Shown: piece after piece, positions 36,293 to 44,681 of the stretch
Layout of the letters: each line of letters starts with the position of its first letter
Position numbering within the stretch: position 1 is the first letter of the stretch
NCBI GenBank assembly: GCA_947458455.1
Contig: CANGYJ010000001.1
Location: 62,001-126,000 of the forward strand
Length of the DNA: 64,000 bases
Source of the DNA: Verrucomicrobiaceae bacterium
GTDB taxonomy: Bacteria > Verrucomicrobiota > Verrucomicrobiia > Verrucomicrobiales > Verrucomicrobiaceae
Direction: 5' to 3'
Program-made: the position numbers and the translations under genes
The notes under the pieces: model-generated
The model's input: the letters and a program-made list of their open reading frames with translations, nothing else
What the model was told of the DNA's origin: nothing
Database searches by the model: none

Positions 36293-39013
36293 ATGCTGAA
36301 ACGTCCCAACCTCCTGCTCGCTCTCGTTGTCGCTGCCCCTCTGGTTTCCCTCGTCGCAGGGCCGGACAAGCCAAAAAAGGACAAAGGCCCGTTTGAAGCC
36401 GCGAAGCCCGCTTTCAAGGTGGATTACAATCAGCCAGCCTTTGATGCCACCCAAGCGAAGCCGGAGCATCTGGAGCCTTCCATGTTCAAAGTGCCCGAAG
36501 GCCTCGAAATCAGCGTCTGGGCCACCTCGCCGCAGCTTTTCAATCCAGCGAACATGGACATCGACGCCGCAGGCCGCGTGTGGGTCACTGAGGGCGTCAA
36601 TTACCGCCGTCACAGCGGTCGCAGCCGGGAAGGGGATTGCGTCCGTGTTCTTCAAGACACCGATGGCGATGGTAAATGCGACAGCAGCCACGTCTTCGTG
36701 CGTGAAAAGGAACTCGAATGCCCGCTCGGCGTGGCTGTGTTCGACAATGTGATCTTCGTCTCGAATACGCCGAACCTCATCAAATACACCGATGTGAACC
36801 GCGACCTCAAATTCGACGCGGCGGTCGATAAGCGCGAGATCTTCCTCTCCGGCTTCGAGCAGCCGCAGCACGATCACAGCCTGCATAGCGTGTATGCCGG
36901 CCCTGATGGCCGCCTGTACTTCAGCAATGGAAACTGCGGCGCTGAGTTTAGCGACAAAAGCGGCAACACCTTCCGCATCGGCGGGGCTTACCTCAACAAC
37001 ACCTATGCCGGTGAAAAGAGCGATGACGGCCATGTCTATGTCGGCGGCTTCACCGCCAGCGTCGATCCCAGCGGTCACAAGGCCAAGATCCTCGGCTTTA
37101 ACTACCGCAACAGCTACGAAGGCGTGCGCACCAGCTTTGGTGACATGTTCCTCAACGACAACGATGATCCACCTGCCTGCCGCGTGAGCCATCTCATCGA
37201 AGGCGGCAGCTTCGGCTTCTTCTCCGCCAATGGAAAACGCCAGTGGCGTGCGGACAAACGCCCCGGCCAGTCCATCCCCGTGGCTGAGTGGCGTCAGGAA
37301 GACCCCGGCATCATCCCCGCTGGCGATGTCTATGGCGGCGGTGCCCCCACCGGCATGTGCTTCTACGAAAACGGAGCCCTCGGTGACAAATGGAACGGCC
37401 TGCTCCTGAGCTGCGAAACCGGGCGCAATGTCGTCTTCGGCTACCTGCCAAAACCCGATGGTGCGGGCTTCAAACTCGAGCGTTTCGATTTCTGCACCAC
37501 CAACACCACCGGCGTCTTCAAAGGCAGCGATTTCGTCGGCGGAGCCAACAACCTCTCCGATGAACGCCAGACGCTGTTCCGTCCCTCCGATGTCTGCGTG
37601 GGGGCTGATGGTGCCATCTACATCTCCGACTGGTATGACAAGCGCACTGGCGGCCATCAGGACACCGATGAGACCTGCAGCGGCACCATTTACCGCATCG
37701 CTCCGAAGGGCTTCAAACCTCAAACTCCCGCCATCAACTTCGACACCGTCGAAGGCCAGCTCGCCGCGCTGCAATCGCCCGTGAACAACGTGCGTCATGT
37801 GGGCTTCACGAAGCTCAAAGAGGCTGGTGAGAAGGTGCTGCCGCAGGTGTTGAAGCTGCGTGACGATGCCAATCCCTACCTCGCCTCGCGTGCGGTGTGG
37901 CTCGCCGCGCAGCTCAGCGAAAAAGGTATCATCGCCACGAGGAGCTGGTTGGAGAGTGATGATGCCACGAAGCGTCTCGTGGCCCTGCGAGCCATTCGTG
38001 CCGCCACGGATGAGGTGCTCGACATCCTCAACGTCATGGCCGGTGATCAATCGCCCATGGTGCGTCGCGAAGTGGCTGTGGCGCTGCGTGATGTGCCCGT
38101 GGCGCAGAGCGCCCCGCTGCTCGCCCGCATGGCTCGCCAGATCGACGGCGGTGATCGCTCGCTCTTGGAGGCCTGGGGCATTGGCTGCACCGGCAAAGAA
38201 GCCGAGGTCTGGGCCAAGCTGAAGCCCGAGGGCGATTGGAGCGAAGGTTTTGCCCATCTCACCTGGCGTCTGCATCCGGTGGCCGCCGTGCCTGAACTGC
38301 AAAAGCGTGCTGCGAATGCCAAACTTAGCCCCGAGCAACGCAAGCTGGCTCTCGACACCCTCGCCTTCATCCCCGAAGCCTCCGCCGCGAAGGCCGTGCT
38401 CGCTTTGGCCAAGGACAAAGCCTCGCCCATCCATGCCGAAGTCATGTGGTGGATCATCAAGCGCAGCACCGACGACTGGAGCACCTTTGGCATCGCCGAA
38501 GAACTCAAAAAGGAAGGCATCTTCGATCCTGAAAGCGCCAAGCTCGTCGAGATTGTCACGCCGCCCGCCACGCCCGGCACCTATCAGGCGGCGGACGTGC
38601 TCAAGCTCACCGGCAACGCCAAAAACGGAGCCCAGCTCGTCACCCGCTGCGTCATGTGCCACCAGTTCAATGGCCAGGGCGTGGAGTTCGGCCCGAACCT
38701 CGATGGCTGGGGCCGCAGCCAGCCTGCCGAGATCATCACGCAGGCCATTCTCGAACCCAGCAAGGACATCGCCCATGGTTACGACGGTCAGGAGATCAAA
38801 ACCAAGGATGGTGCCACCATCCACGGCATGCTGTTGACCGAGGGCGACATCATGATCGTGCGCAGCATGGGCGGCGTGAACCAGTTCGTCCCCAAGAGCC
38901 GCGTGCAAAAGCGAGCCAAGCTCGACCGAAGCATGATGCTCAGCGCCTTCCAGCTCGGCCTCACCGCCCAAGACGTCGCCGATATCGTGGCTTACATGCG
39001 CAGCGGGGAGTGA
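36293..39013 (+). CDS. PVC-type c-type cytochrome with propeller dehydrogenase-like domain
   Basis: 906 residues. The signal peptide (MLKRPNLLLALVVAAPLVSLVAG) is followed by a lysine-rich linker, then a propeller region at about 60-460 (MFKVPEGLEISVWATSPQLFNPANMDIDAAGRVWVTEG ... GTIYRIAPKG). A HEAT-repeat-like helical region follows, then a heme domain with CVMCH at about residue 786 (RCVMCHQFNGQGVEFGPNLDGWG). Unlike the other three cytochromes here it carries no palindromic insert in the propeller-to-HEAT linker. It is probably co-expressed with the Gfo/Idh gene upstream. The substrate is unknown. Confidence 0.9.
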   Translation: MLKRPNLLLALVVAAPLVSLVAGPDKPKKDKGPFEAAKPAFKVDYNQPAFDATQAKPEHLEPSMFKVPEGLEISVWATSPQLFNPANMDIDAAGRVWVTEGVNYRRHSGRSREGDCVRVLQDTDGDGKCDSSHVFVREKELECPLGVAVFDNVIFVSNTPNLIKYTDVNRDLKFDAAVDKREIFLSGFEQPQHDHSLHSVYAGPDGRLYFSNGNCGAEFSDKSGNTFRIGGAYLNNTYAGEKSDDGHVYVGGFTASVDPSGHKAKILGFNYRNSYEGVRTSFGDMFLNDNDDPPACRVSHLIEGGSFGFFSANGKRQWRADKRPGQSIPVAEWRQEDPGIIPAGDVYGGGAPTGMCFYENGALGDKWNGLLLSCETGRNVVFGYLPKPDGAGFKLERFDFCTTNTTGVFKGSDFVGGANNLSDERQTLFRPSDVCVGADGAIYISDWYDKRTGGHQDTDETCSGTIYRIAPKGFKPQTPAINFDTVEGQLAALQSPVNNVRHVGFTKLKEAGEKVLPQVLKLRDDANPYLASRAVWLAAQLSEKGIIATRSWLESDDATKRLVALRAIRAATDEVLDILNVMAGDQSPMVRREVAVALRDVPVAQSAPLLARMARQIDGGDRSLLEAWGIGCTGKEAEVWAKLKPEGDWSEGFAHLTWRLHPVAAVPELQKRAANAKLSPEQRKLALDTLAFIPEASAAKAVLALAKDKASPIHAEVMWWIIKRSTDDWSTFGIAEELKKEGIFDPESAKLVEIVTPPATPGTYQAADVLKLTGNAKNGAQLVTRCVMCHQFNGQGVEFGPNLDGWGRSQPAEIITQAILEPSKDIAHGYDGQEIKTKDGATIHGMLLTEGDIMIVRSMGGVNQFVPKSRVQKRAKLDRSMMLSAFQLGLTAQDVADIVAYMRSGE

Positions 39014-39072
39014 TGCCTTCGTGGCGGGAACTATGCGTTTGAGAATCTATTTTCTTCGTTCAGACTCCAGCC

Positions 39073-39246
39073 ATGATTCTTCAATTGATGCCCAGGATGA
39101 ACTCCGCCGAGCTAAAGGCGGAGCTGGATGCCATGGATCGTGGTTTTGAAAAGCTCATGGCCCGGCCCGATGGAGCGAAAAGGCTCCTGGAGGAGATCGG
39201 CATGCTCCGTCCGAGGAGAAAGCCCAAAGCCTCACGCCGGTCATGA
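39073..39246 (+). CDS. Small putative antitoxin-like protein
   Basis: 57 codons: MILQLMPRMNSAELKAELD... ending RPRRKPKASRRS. It is helical, with an acidic first half and a basic end (MLRPRRKPKASRRS). Its stop overlaps the next gene's ATG (ATGA at 39243-39246), the usual coupling of antitoxin and toxin. No family is recognised; the antitoxin role is inferred from size, order and overlap. Confidence 0.55.
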   Translation: MILQLMPRMNSAELKAELDAMDRGFEKLMARPDGAKRLLEEIGMLRPRRKPKASRRS

Positions 39247-39803
39247 TCCCCTCCGGTCTGGTTGTCGCTTATCACGGATGTGACATTAAGGTCGCGGAAC
39301 AGGCGGCGTGCGGACACCTCAAGTTGCAACCCAGCGTCAATGCCTACGACTGGCTCGGCCATGGCATCTACGGATGGCAGAGCGATCCGCAGCGTGCCTG
39401 GGAATGGGCGAAGGCCATGGCGAAATTGAAAGGCTCCCGCATTCGCAAGCCGGCTGTGCTCGGTCTGACGATTGACCTTGGGCATTGTTTTGTCGCCGCG
39501 ATGAAGGAGCACATCGCCATGCTCAGCCGGGCTTACGAGCGGTTGAGTGAAACCTACTCCGCCAGCGGAATCACGATGCCTAGGAATGTAGGCAAATCGT
39601 GGACGAACAGGAAGCTCGACTGCGCGGTGTTTGAGATGATGCACCGCATTCGCGACAGCGAAGGCCAGCGCCCCTTCGATACAGTGCTCGCTTACTTTCC
39701 CGAAGGGAACGCCGCCTATCCGGGAGCCGCGATCCGCCAGCAGGACCATGTCCAGATTTGTGTGAGGAATCCCCGCCAGATATTAGGTTGCTTCATCCCT
39801 TGA
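39243..39803 (+). CDS. Possible ADP-ribosyltransferase-fold toxin
   Basis: 186 residues. The N-terminus reads GLVVAYHGCDIKVAEQAACGHLKLQPSVNAYDWLGHGIYGWQSDPQRAWEWA. This pattern, YHG followed by a serine/asparagine strand and a DWLGxGIYxW block, resembles the H-[ST]-E class ART fold of DUF3990-like proteins, in which YHG... binds NAD. A basic C-terminal half follows. It is translated from an ATG overlapping the stop of a 57-residue gene and overlaps the pseudouridine synthase start. Target and activity are unknown; the family call rests on motif resemblance only. Confidence 0.6.
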   Translation: MIPSGLVVAYHGCDIKVAEQAACGHLKLQPSVNAYDWLGHGIYGWQSDPQRAWEWAKAMAKLKGSRIRKPAVLGLTIDLGHCFVAAMKEHIAMLSRAYERLSETYSASGITMPRNVGKSWTNRKLDCAVFEMMHRIRDSEGQRPFDTVLAYFPEGNAAYPGAAIRQQDHVQICVRNPRQILGCFIP

Positions 39804-40558
39804 GCTTTCATTCGACGAATTCATCCCCCGCCATCACCACCTGCCCGGTCCTGCACGAGGATCGGCATCTCATCGTGGTGAACAAGCCCCACGGCATCCT
39901 CTCGCATCCGAACCCCAAATCGGCCAAACCGCAGCGCAGCGCCTTCGAGGGCCGTTACGATGTTGAGAGGCGTTGTTTTCACACACCGGGCGGCGAGGTG
40001 TTTTTGATCCACCGGCTCGATCAGGATACCTCCGGTGTGCTTTTGGCCGCGAAGGATGAAAAGACGGCCGACAAGTGTCGCGAGGCCTTCGAGGCCGAGC
40101 AGGTGCGCAAAAAATACCTCGCCCTCGGCAGCGGCGGCGGCTTGAAACCCGAAGGCGTGTGGCTCGATCACCTCATCACCGAACATGCGCGGCATCAGGT
40201 GCGCACCGCCGTGCGTCGCGGGCCGCGACCGAATGCCGAGCTGCGCTACCGCCTGCGGCATTACAGCGCCGCGCATCGCCTCTCGCTGATCGAGATCGAC
40301 CTCATCACCGGCAAAACCCATCAAATCCGCGTCCAGGCCGCCTCGCGGCATCTCCCGCTCGTCGGCGATGATGTGTATGGCTCCTTCGAGCAGAATCGCG
40401 TGCTCAAGAAGACGCTTCACGCCCGTCGGCTCTTCCTCCACGCCTTCCAGCTGAGTTTGAAACATCCCGCCAGCGGCCAGCCGCTGCTCATCACCGCCCC
40501 GCTGCCGGAGGATCTCACCGCCGTGCTTGCCGCCGCGCAAATTCCTCTCCATGTTTGA
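39800..40558 (+). CDS. RluA-family pseudouridine synthase
   Basis: About 252 residues. The catalytic motif HRLDQDTSGVLLAAK has the aspartate that attacks uridine. VLHEDRHLIVVNKPHGILSHP, KKYLALGSG, LITGKTHQIRVQAASRHLPLVGDDVYG and HARRLFLHAFQL follow the family order. No ATG fits; the TTG at 39800 overlaps the toxin stop (TTGA) and is taken as the start, though a further upstream TTG at 39758 is also in frame. Whether rRNA or tRNA is the target cannot be told. The HMA gene follows by six bases. Confidence 0.88.
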   Translation: MSFHSTNSSPAITTCPVLHEDRHLIVVNKPHGILSHPNPKSAKPQRSAFEGRYDVERRCFHTPGGEVFLIHRLDQDTSGVLLAAKDEKTADKCREAFEAEQVRKKYLALGSGGGLKPEGVWLDHLITEHARHQVRTAVRRGPRPNAELRYRLRHYSAAHRLSLIEIDLITGKTHQIRVQAASRHLPLVGDDVYGSFEQNRVLKKTLHARRLFLHAFQLSLKHPASGQPLLITAPLPEDLTAVLAAAQIPLHV

Positions 40559-40564
40559 GACACC

Positions 40565-40879
40565 ATGAAACACCTCGCCGCCCTTCTTTCCCTCCTCGCT
40601 GTCTTTGCCGTCCATACCTTCGCCGGTGACGCCAAGCACACCTACACGGGCGACATCACTGGCGTCGTCTGCGCCGCCTGCAGCGCCCACGTTTCCGAGG
40701 CGCTCACCGCCAAGCTCCCCGGCGTCGAGAAAGTCGATATCACCAAAGGAGAAAAAGCAGGCGTCAACACCATCACCATCGTCTCCAAGCAGGCCGATGT
40801 GACCAAAGACACCGCCATGGCCGCCCTCGGCGACCTCGCCAAGACCTACCAGATCACCTCGCTGGCCAAGAAGCCGTGA
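40565..40879 (+). CDS. Exported HMA-domain metal-binding protein
   Basis: 104 residues with a signal peptide (MKHLAALLSLLAVFAVHTFA). One heavy-metal-associated domain follows: TYTGDITGVVCAACSAHVSEALTAKLPGVEKVDI, with CxxC as CAAC. The family binds Cu(I) or similar soft metals. Being exported and lacking a transporter domain, it is probably a periplasmic metal chaperone or a sensor of oxidation state. It is the last gene of the unit starting at 39073 or 39800. Confidence 0.85.
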   Translation: MKHLAALLSLLAVFAVHTFAGDAKHTYTGDITGVVCAACSAHVSEALTAKLPGVEKVDITKGEKAGVNTITIVSKQADVTKDTAMAALGDLAKTYQITSLAKKP

Positions 40880-41356
40880 TTTCTGCTTCGGAGGCAAAGG
40901 CCCCTCGGCCTTCGTGCTTGGAATCGGAGGGCGGGATTTTTTTCCCGCCGATTTTAAAGTGAGGCGGCCACTCCTGGCCGCCACCACCGGAGGGCGGGAT
41001 TTCATTCCCGCCCATGCTATTTGTGGCCCTCGCCATCGGGTGAAACAGACACGCCGGTCTGTTGCGGAGGTCACAGACAGGCGTGTCTGTCTCACGGTCC
41101 ATCGCGAGCCCGCATCCGTGACGAGGCCACTCCTGGCCGCCCTGCTGCCCATCTCCGGGCGCATCTTGCGGATGCCAACGCCATCTTTTGCTGGCTGACA
41201 TCGCCTCTTCTGTTGGGGGACATTCGCCGTGCTGTTGGCTGACAGGCACCATTCGGCCTCCCCAAAAACGTTCTCAGTTGCCTCTGAAAGCGCACTTGAG
41301 GCTATCTCAAAATCCTGGTATTATAATTACCATAATTATATCTTCACCGCTGCCCA
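40880..41356. repeat. Nest of palindromic repeats, no gene
   Basis: At least four families lie side by side: GGCGGGA...TCCCGCC hairpins at 40930-40949 and 40992-41013; GGCGGCCA-CTCC-TGGCCGCC at 40963-40982 with a partial copy GGCCACTCCTGGCC at 41125-41138; an 18-bp arm pair around ACAGACACGCCGGTCTGT at 41045-41090 (one mismatch); and three TGYTGGSKGACA-like units at about 41190-41243. Nothing in it encodes a recognisable protein. Confidence 0.8.
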
Positions 41357-41827
41357 ATGAAGCTCATTGCCCCTGATCCTGAAATGCGTGTGGCCATGCC
41401 CTACGCTTACACGGCCAAAGCCCTCCTCACTCCCACGGAGGCCAGGTTTCATAGCTGTCTGCTTCAGATCACCCAGGAACGCTGCCGCATCCAGATCAAG
41501 CCCCGGCTGGCTGATGTCTTCGAGCATGAAAAGGTCAATGGTGCCTTTCAGATGATCAGCCAGAAGCACATCGATTTCCTCATTTGCCGGAACGAGGACT
41601 GGATGCCTATGCTCGGCATTGAGTTGGATGATGCCAGCCACAACCGAGCCGAGATCAAAAAGCGGGACATGTTTGTGAACCTCCTCTTCGCCTCCACCGG
41701 TGTCCCCCTGGTGCGATTGCCCGTGGCGGAACTCGACCACCTCGAACGACTCATTGAGGAACACACCCGCGCCTGGCACTACCGCTGTAGCCTCCTCGAA
41801 ACGCTCGCTCTCTCTCCCGCCGCATGA
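41357..41827 (+). CDS. DUF2726 family protein (possible PD-(D/E)XK-like nuclease)
   Basis: 156 residues. LLTPTEARFHSCLLQIT...RIQIKPRLADVFEHEK...ISQKHIDFLICRNEDWMPMLGIELDDASHNRAEIKKRDMFVNLLFASTGVPLVRLPV matches DUF2726. The HIDFLIC and IELDDASH strands recall the D...ExK core of restriction-type nucleases, though biochemical function is unproven. It lies in an accessory stretch between repeat clusters and near an HNH nuclease gene. Confidence 0.85.
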   Translation: MKLIAPDPEMRVAMPYAYTAKALLTPTEARFHSCLLQITQERCRIQIKPRLADVFEHEKVNGAFQMISQKHIDFLICRNEDWMPMLGIELDDASHNRAEIKKRDMFVNLLFASTGVPLVRLPVAELDHLERLIEEHTRAWHYRCSLLETLALSPAA

Positions 41828-42021
41828 AACATCGACCCGAGGGCAGGATGCCATTCCCGTCCCTTTCCGCGAGGTGAGACTAGCCGCTCCTGGTAGCCTG
41901 CGCAGGAACGATAGCATGGTAACTGCGACGCTGGAGGCTGGGAAGGCCCCGCTGGGGGGCCTGCTTAATATTTAGGGCATCCCGTCAGCAAAAAGTAAGG
42001 AGAGCAGCATGAAATACGGCA
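41828..42021. repeat. Degenerate copies of the 40.9-kb repeats
   Basis: 41837-41862 (GAGGGCAGGATGCCATTCCC then GTCCC) matches the GGGCGGGAT...ATTCCCGCCC element with substitutions. 41872-41900 (GAGGTGAGACTAGCCGCTCC then TGGTAGCCT) matches GAGGCGGCCACTCCTGGCCGCC loosely. They occur in the same order as at 40928-40982. Confidence 0.55.
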
Positions 42022-42942
42022 TCATTGTGCCGCGAGAAACTCCTCGAATTTTTGCGCCAAGAAATCTCGATTGGGGCGATGTAACTCTGTCGTAGGGAAT
42101 CGCATTTTTCGGCCTTCAAGTTCCAGCAGCCCATGGCTGAACATTGGCCCATCCCGTGTGGCTCGAACAAGCTCATTGAGAACAATCTTCCCATCAGGAT
42201 CAATTCCCATCAAATTGCTCTCAAAAGCGGTGTGATGAAAGGTGGACATCGCGATTCCATTTTGAACCGAAGCCACACCACCTCTTGAATCTGCGACGAT
42301 GTGCGCTGCCTCCAAAAGCTGGACCAATGGAAGATTGGTTAATGCGCACCTCAATCCGTAAGCCATCAACACACGCTGACGGAACGACCGCTGATGAAGC
42401 CTCGTTTTTCGGACCCCTATTCCGTAAGCCGTCGGCTCTTCAGAGACGATATTGGCCAAAGTGTCCTCATCGACTGAAGGCTTCTCAAAGACAATGGAAG
42501 TCTCGCCTTTGGCATAAGAGAAGGTATCCACAAACACAGGGTAGAAGGCTTCGTATAGGCCGTCAGCCAGCCCTCGGAAGAAGATGAGCGGAACTTGTTT
42601 CCTGAATGCCACCTCAAGCAATGCGTTGAACGGACTTTGAGTCCCGCTTCTCTGCAATTGATAGGCGACCACTCCTTCCTCTAATTCTTTGTCTTCATAA
42701 GGAGCAATTCGGCCCGTGCGGGATGGACGGACTTGTTTGATGCTTAAAGCTGCACCGTCTGTGAGCTGTTGAGGCTTGAAGATGCCTGCCGCTTTGGTTG
42801 CAAAGTGAACCTTGTTCCCACTTACCTCGAATCCCTGATCGATCTCAGCCCAGGTAAACACGTTGTCCCCCTTTTGCTGGACCATTCTCCGCAGTGCCTG
42901 TCCAGCGGCTGCTCTGATCTGCTCGTTTATATCCAATAGCAT
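42022..42942 (-). CDS. HNH endonuclease of the predicted restriction type (COG3440-like)
   Basis: 306 residues. The N-terminal two-thirds has a domain with PFNALLEVAFRKQVPLIFFRGLADGLYEAFYPVFV, often fused to HNH nucleases. The C-terminal HNH domain reads QRVLMAYGLRCALTNLPLVQLLEAAHIVADSRGG...VQNGIAMSTFHHTAFESNLMGID, giving the H-N-H arrangement. Such proteins are thought to act in defence as modification-dependent or restriction nucleases. No methyltransferase adjoins. Together with DUF2726 and repeats it marks an accessory segment ending at tRNA-Arg. Confidence 0.82.
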   Translation of the reverse strand: MLLDINEQIRAAAGQALRRMVQQKGDNVFTWAEIDQGFEVSGNKVHFATKAAGIFKPQQLTDGAALSIKQVRPSRTGRIAPYEDKELEEGVVAYQLQRSGTQSPFNALLEVAFRKQVPLIFFRGLADGLYEAFYPVFVDTFSYAKGETSIVFEKPSVDEDTLANIVSEEPTAYGIGVRKTRLHQRSFRQRVLMAYGLRCALTNLPLVQLLEAAHIVADSRGGVASVQNGIAMSTFHHTAFESNLMGIDPDGKIVLNELVRATRDGPMFSHGLLELEGRKMRFPTTELHRPNRDFLAQKFEEFLAAQ

Positions 42943-43389
42943 CCATCATGAATACCCGGCAACAAAACATGGCCAAGTTCATTTCTTCATTCACTGCACA
43001 ATGCAAATACAGTCGATCCGATAACGGACGATGAGTGACCATGTCCAGCCATGGAGTGCCGACGATGAGGCGAAACAAGGCAGGCGGCAGAGGCAGCGGA
43101 CGAAGAGATGGGAAAGCAGAAGAGGTGCTGGCGCTCCATGAGCCGCGAGCGGAGTCGCGGACTACGACGAGCGGTGCCGGGATCGGTGTGTGTTGCGGCG
43201 ACGATTCGTCGGCGCTCCATGGACCGGAACTACTAGACAGATGCTCAACCAAGCTCGCCACCGAGCGTGGAGGTGTAAGGCAGGGAATTAGGTTCCCAAG
43301 TGTCCGAAAAAGGCACAGGTGAATTGTTTTTGCCACCCTTCGATTTTGCCGCGTGGTGCTGGAAGCCTTGATTATGCTTGCGTGGCCGG
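42943..43389. repeat. Repeat-bearing intergenic region without a gene
   Basis: 43049-43069 (CCATGGAGTGCCGACGATGA) and 43199-43222 (CGACGATTCGTCGGCGCTCC then ATGG) are inverted copies of one motif, with an intervening GGCGCTCCATGAGCCGCGAG unit near 43131. The motif also occurs at 18856-18880. The open frames here show codon use unlike real genes and no family match. Confidence 0.6.
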
Positions 43390-43466
43390 TGGCGCACCCC
43401 TCAGGATTCGAACCTGAAACCTTCTGATCCGTAGTCAGATGCTCTAATCCGTTGAGCTAGGGGTGC
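43390..43466 (-). tRNA. tRNA-Arg (ACG)
   Basis: On the minus strand it begins GCACCCCTAGCTCAACGGA, with acceptor stem GCACCCC/GGGGTGC, D-arm AGCTCAACGGATTAGAGC, anticodon loop CTACGGA (anticodon ACG), T-loop GGTTCGAATCC, discriminator G and an encoded CCA. A34 is expected to be deaminated to inosine to read CGN codons. It sits at the edge of the accessory segment. Confidence 0.96.
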
Positions 43467-43604
43467 ATGACTTGGTGAGAAGCCGTGCGTTTCGTTGGAA
43501 ACGGGGGCGGAGACTAGACTTCGGAAACGATTTGTCAAACGTCTGGAGGAAATTCTTTCGCGGGCTTTCCATCGCGCGGTTTCGCGGCATCATCGCCGCC
43601 ACTT

Positions 43605-44681
43605 ATGGCCCGCGCGGTTGATGCTTTGATGTACGCTCTCGATTTGAACCCGAATCTCGGTGAGGAGGGGCGTGTCCTTTTCCTGCGGGCACAGGAACAC
43701 CCGGCGCTGGAGCATTTCCGAACGCGGCTGACCTGCCAGCAAACCTGGAAGCCGCGGGCGGCTCAGCTTGAGGCGGCGGGCTATCGCGTGGAGCGGGAAG
43801 AGCAGGGGAAGTATCCGCTCGTGCTGCTTTTACCCGATCCGCAGCGTGACTTGGCCGTATCGGATCTGGCCCGTGGCCATGATCATCTGGCGGAGGGCGG
43901 TGTTCTCATGGTGGCGCAGCACAACGACTCGGGCGCGAAGAAGACCGAGCAGTATCTGAAGGAGACCGCCGGTGAGGTGGAGACGCTTTCCAAGCATCAC
44001 AGCCGTGCCTTTTGGACCACGAAGGAAGCCGGCAAGCCGTGGAATGACGCGGTGCTCGAAGGCTGGCGGCAGCGGGGCATGATGCGCCGCGTGATGGAGG
44101 GGAAATGGTGGTCGCAGCCGGGCTTGTTCAGTTGGGATCGCGTGGATGTCGGGTCCGCGCTGCTGGTGAAGCATCTGCCGAAGGAGCTGAGCGGCCATGC
44201 GGCGGATCTCGGCTCCGGCTGGGGCTTTTTGAGCGCCCACCTGCTGCGTGAGTGCCCGGAGATTCTCTCGATCGACCTCTACGATGCCGATGGCGATTCC
44301 TTCGAGCCCATCCGTCGGAATTTGGGCATCATTCCCACGCGAGTGAAGACGCGGTCGCTGTGGCGCGATGTCACCGCAGGCATCGAAATCGGCCGCTACG
44401 ATGTCGTGGTCACGAATCCGCCCTTTCACGATGGCAAGACGGCCGATCCGACCATCGGTCTGCGCTTCCTCGCGGCGGCGGCGGCCGGTTTAAAGCCTCA
44501 GGGCGAGCTCTGGCTCGTGGCGAACCGCCAGCTCCCGTATGAAAACTTCCTCGGCGAGACCTTCACCGAATGGAAAACGATCGTCGAGCAAGACGGGTTC
44601 AAGGTCATGCATGCCAAAGGCCCCCGTGTGCAGGCCATTCTCAAAGAGCAGCGTGGCGGCAAACGCCGGGGGCGTTTCTAA
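43605..44681 (+). CDS. RsmC/RlmG-like rRNA guanine-N2 methyltransferase
   Basis: 358 residues with the two-lobed layout of RsmC. The degenerate N-terminal lobe (LVLLLPDPQRDLAVSDLARGHDHLAEGGVLMVAQHNDSGAKKTEQYL) is followed by the active SAM-binding lobe. That lobe has HAADLGSGWGFLSAHLL (motif I) and the catalytic NPPFHDGKTADPTIGLRFLAAAAAGLKPQGELWLVANRQLPYE (motif IV NPPF). It probably methylates N2 of a guanine in rRNA. The start at 43605 gives the full first lobe; the ATG at 43629 is an alternative. Confidence 0.87.
   Translation: MARAVDALMYALDLNPNLGEEGRVLFLRAQEHPALEHFRTRLTCQQTWKPRAAQLEAAGYRVEREEQGKYPLVLLLPDPQRDLAVSDLARGHDHLAEGGVLMVAQHNDSGAKKTEQYLKETAGEVETLSKHHSRAFWTTKEAGKPWNDAVLEGWRQRGMMRRVMEGKWWSQPGLFSWDRVDVGSALLVKHLPKELSGHAADLGSGWGFLSAHLLRECPEILSIDLYDADGDSFEPIRRNLGIIPTRVKTRSLWRDVTAGIEIGRYDVVVTNPPFHDGKTADPTIGLRFLAAAAAGLKPQGELWLVANRQLPYENFLGETFTEWKTIVEQDGFKVMHAKGPRVQAILKEQRGGKRRGRF

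Noticed and set aside
36287..38971. Very long open frame on the minus strand opposite the third cytochrome
   Set aside because: It is antisense to a gene with signal peptide, propeller and CVMCH domain; its translation is repetitive and has no family features. High GC makes such frames common.
41045..41090. 18-bp inverted arms as a tRNA-like or attachment structure
   Set aside because: They cannot fold into a cloverleaf, and no integrase or matching tRNA end is nearby; a mobile palindrome fits better.
40880..41356. Repeat cluster as a CRISPR array
   Set aside because: The units are palindromes of different sequence with no regular spacing and no constant direct repeat; no cas genes are present.
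43035..43322. 95-codon plus-strand frame before the tRNA gene
   Set aside because: It coincides with the GGAGTGCCGACGA repeat block and is composed of Arg/Gly-rich sequence without a family match.
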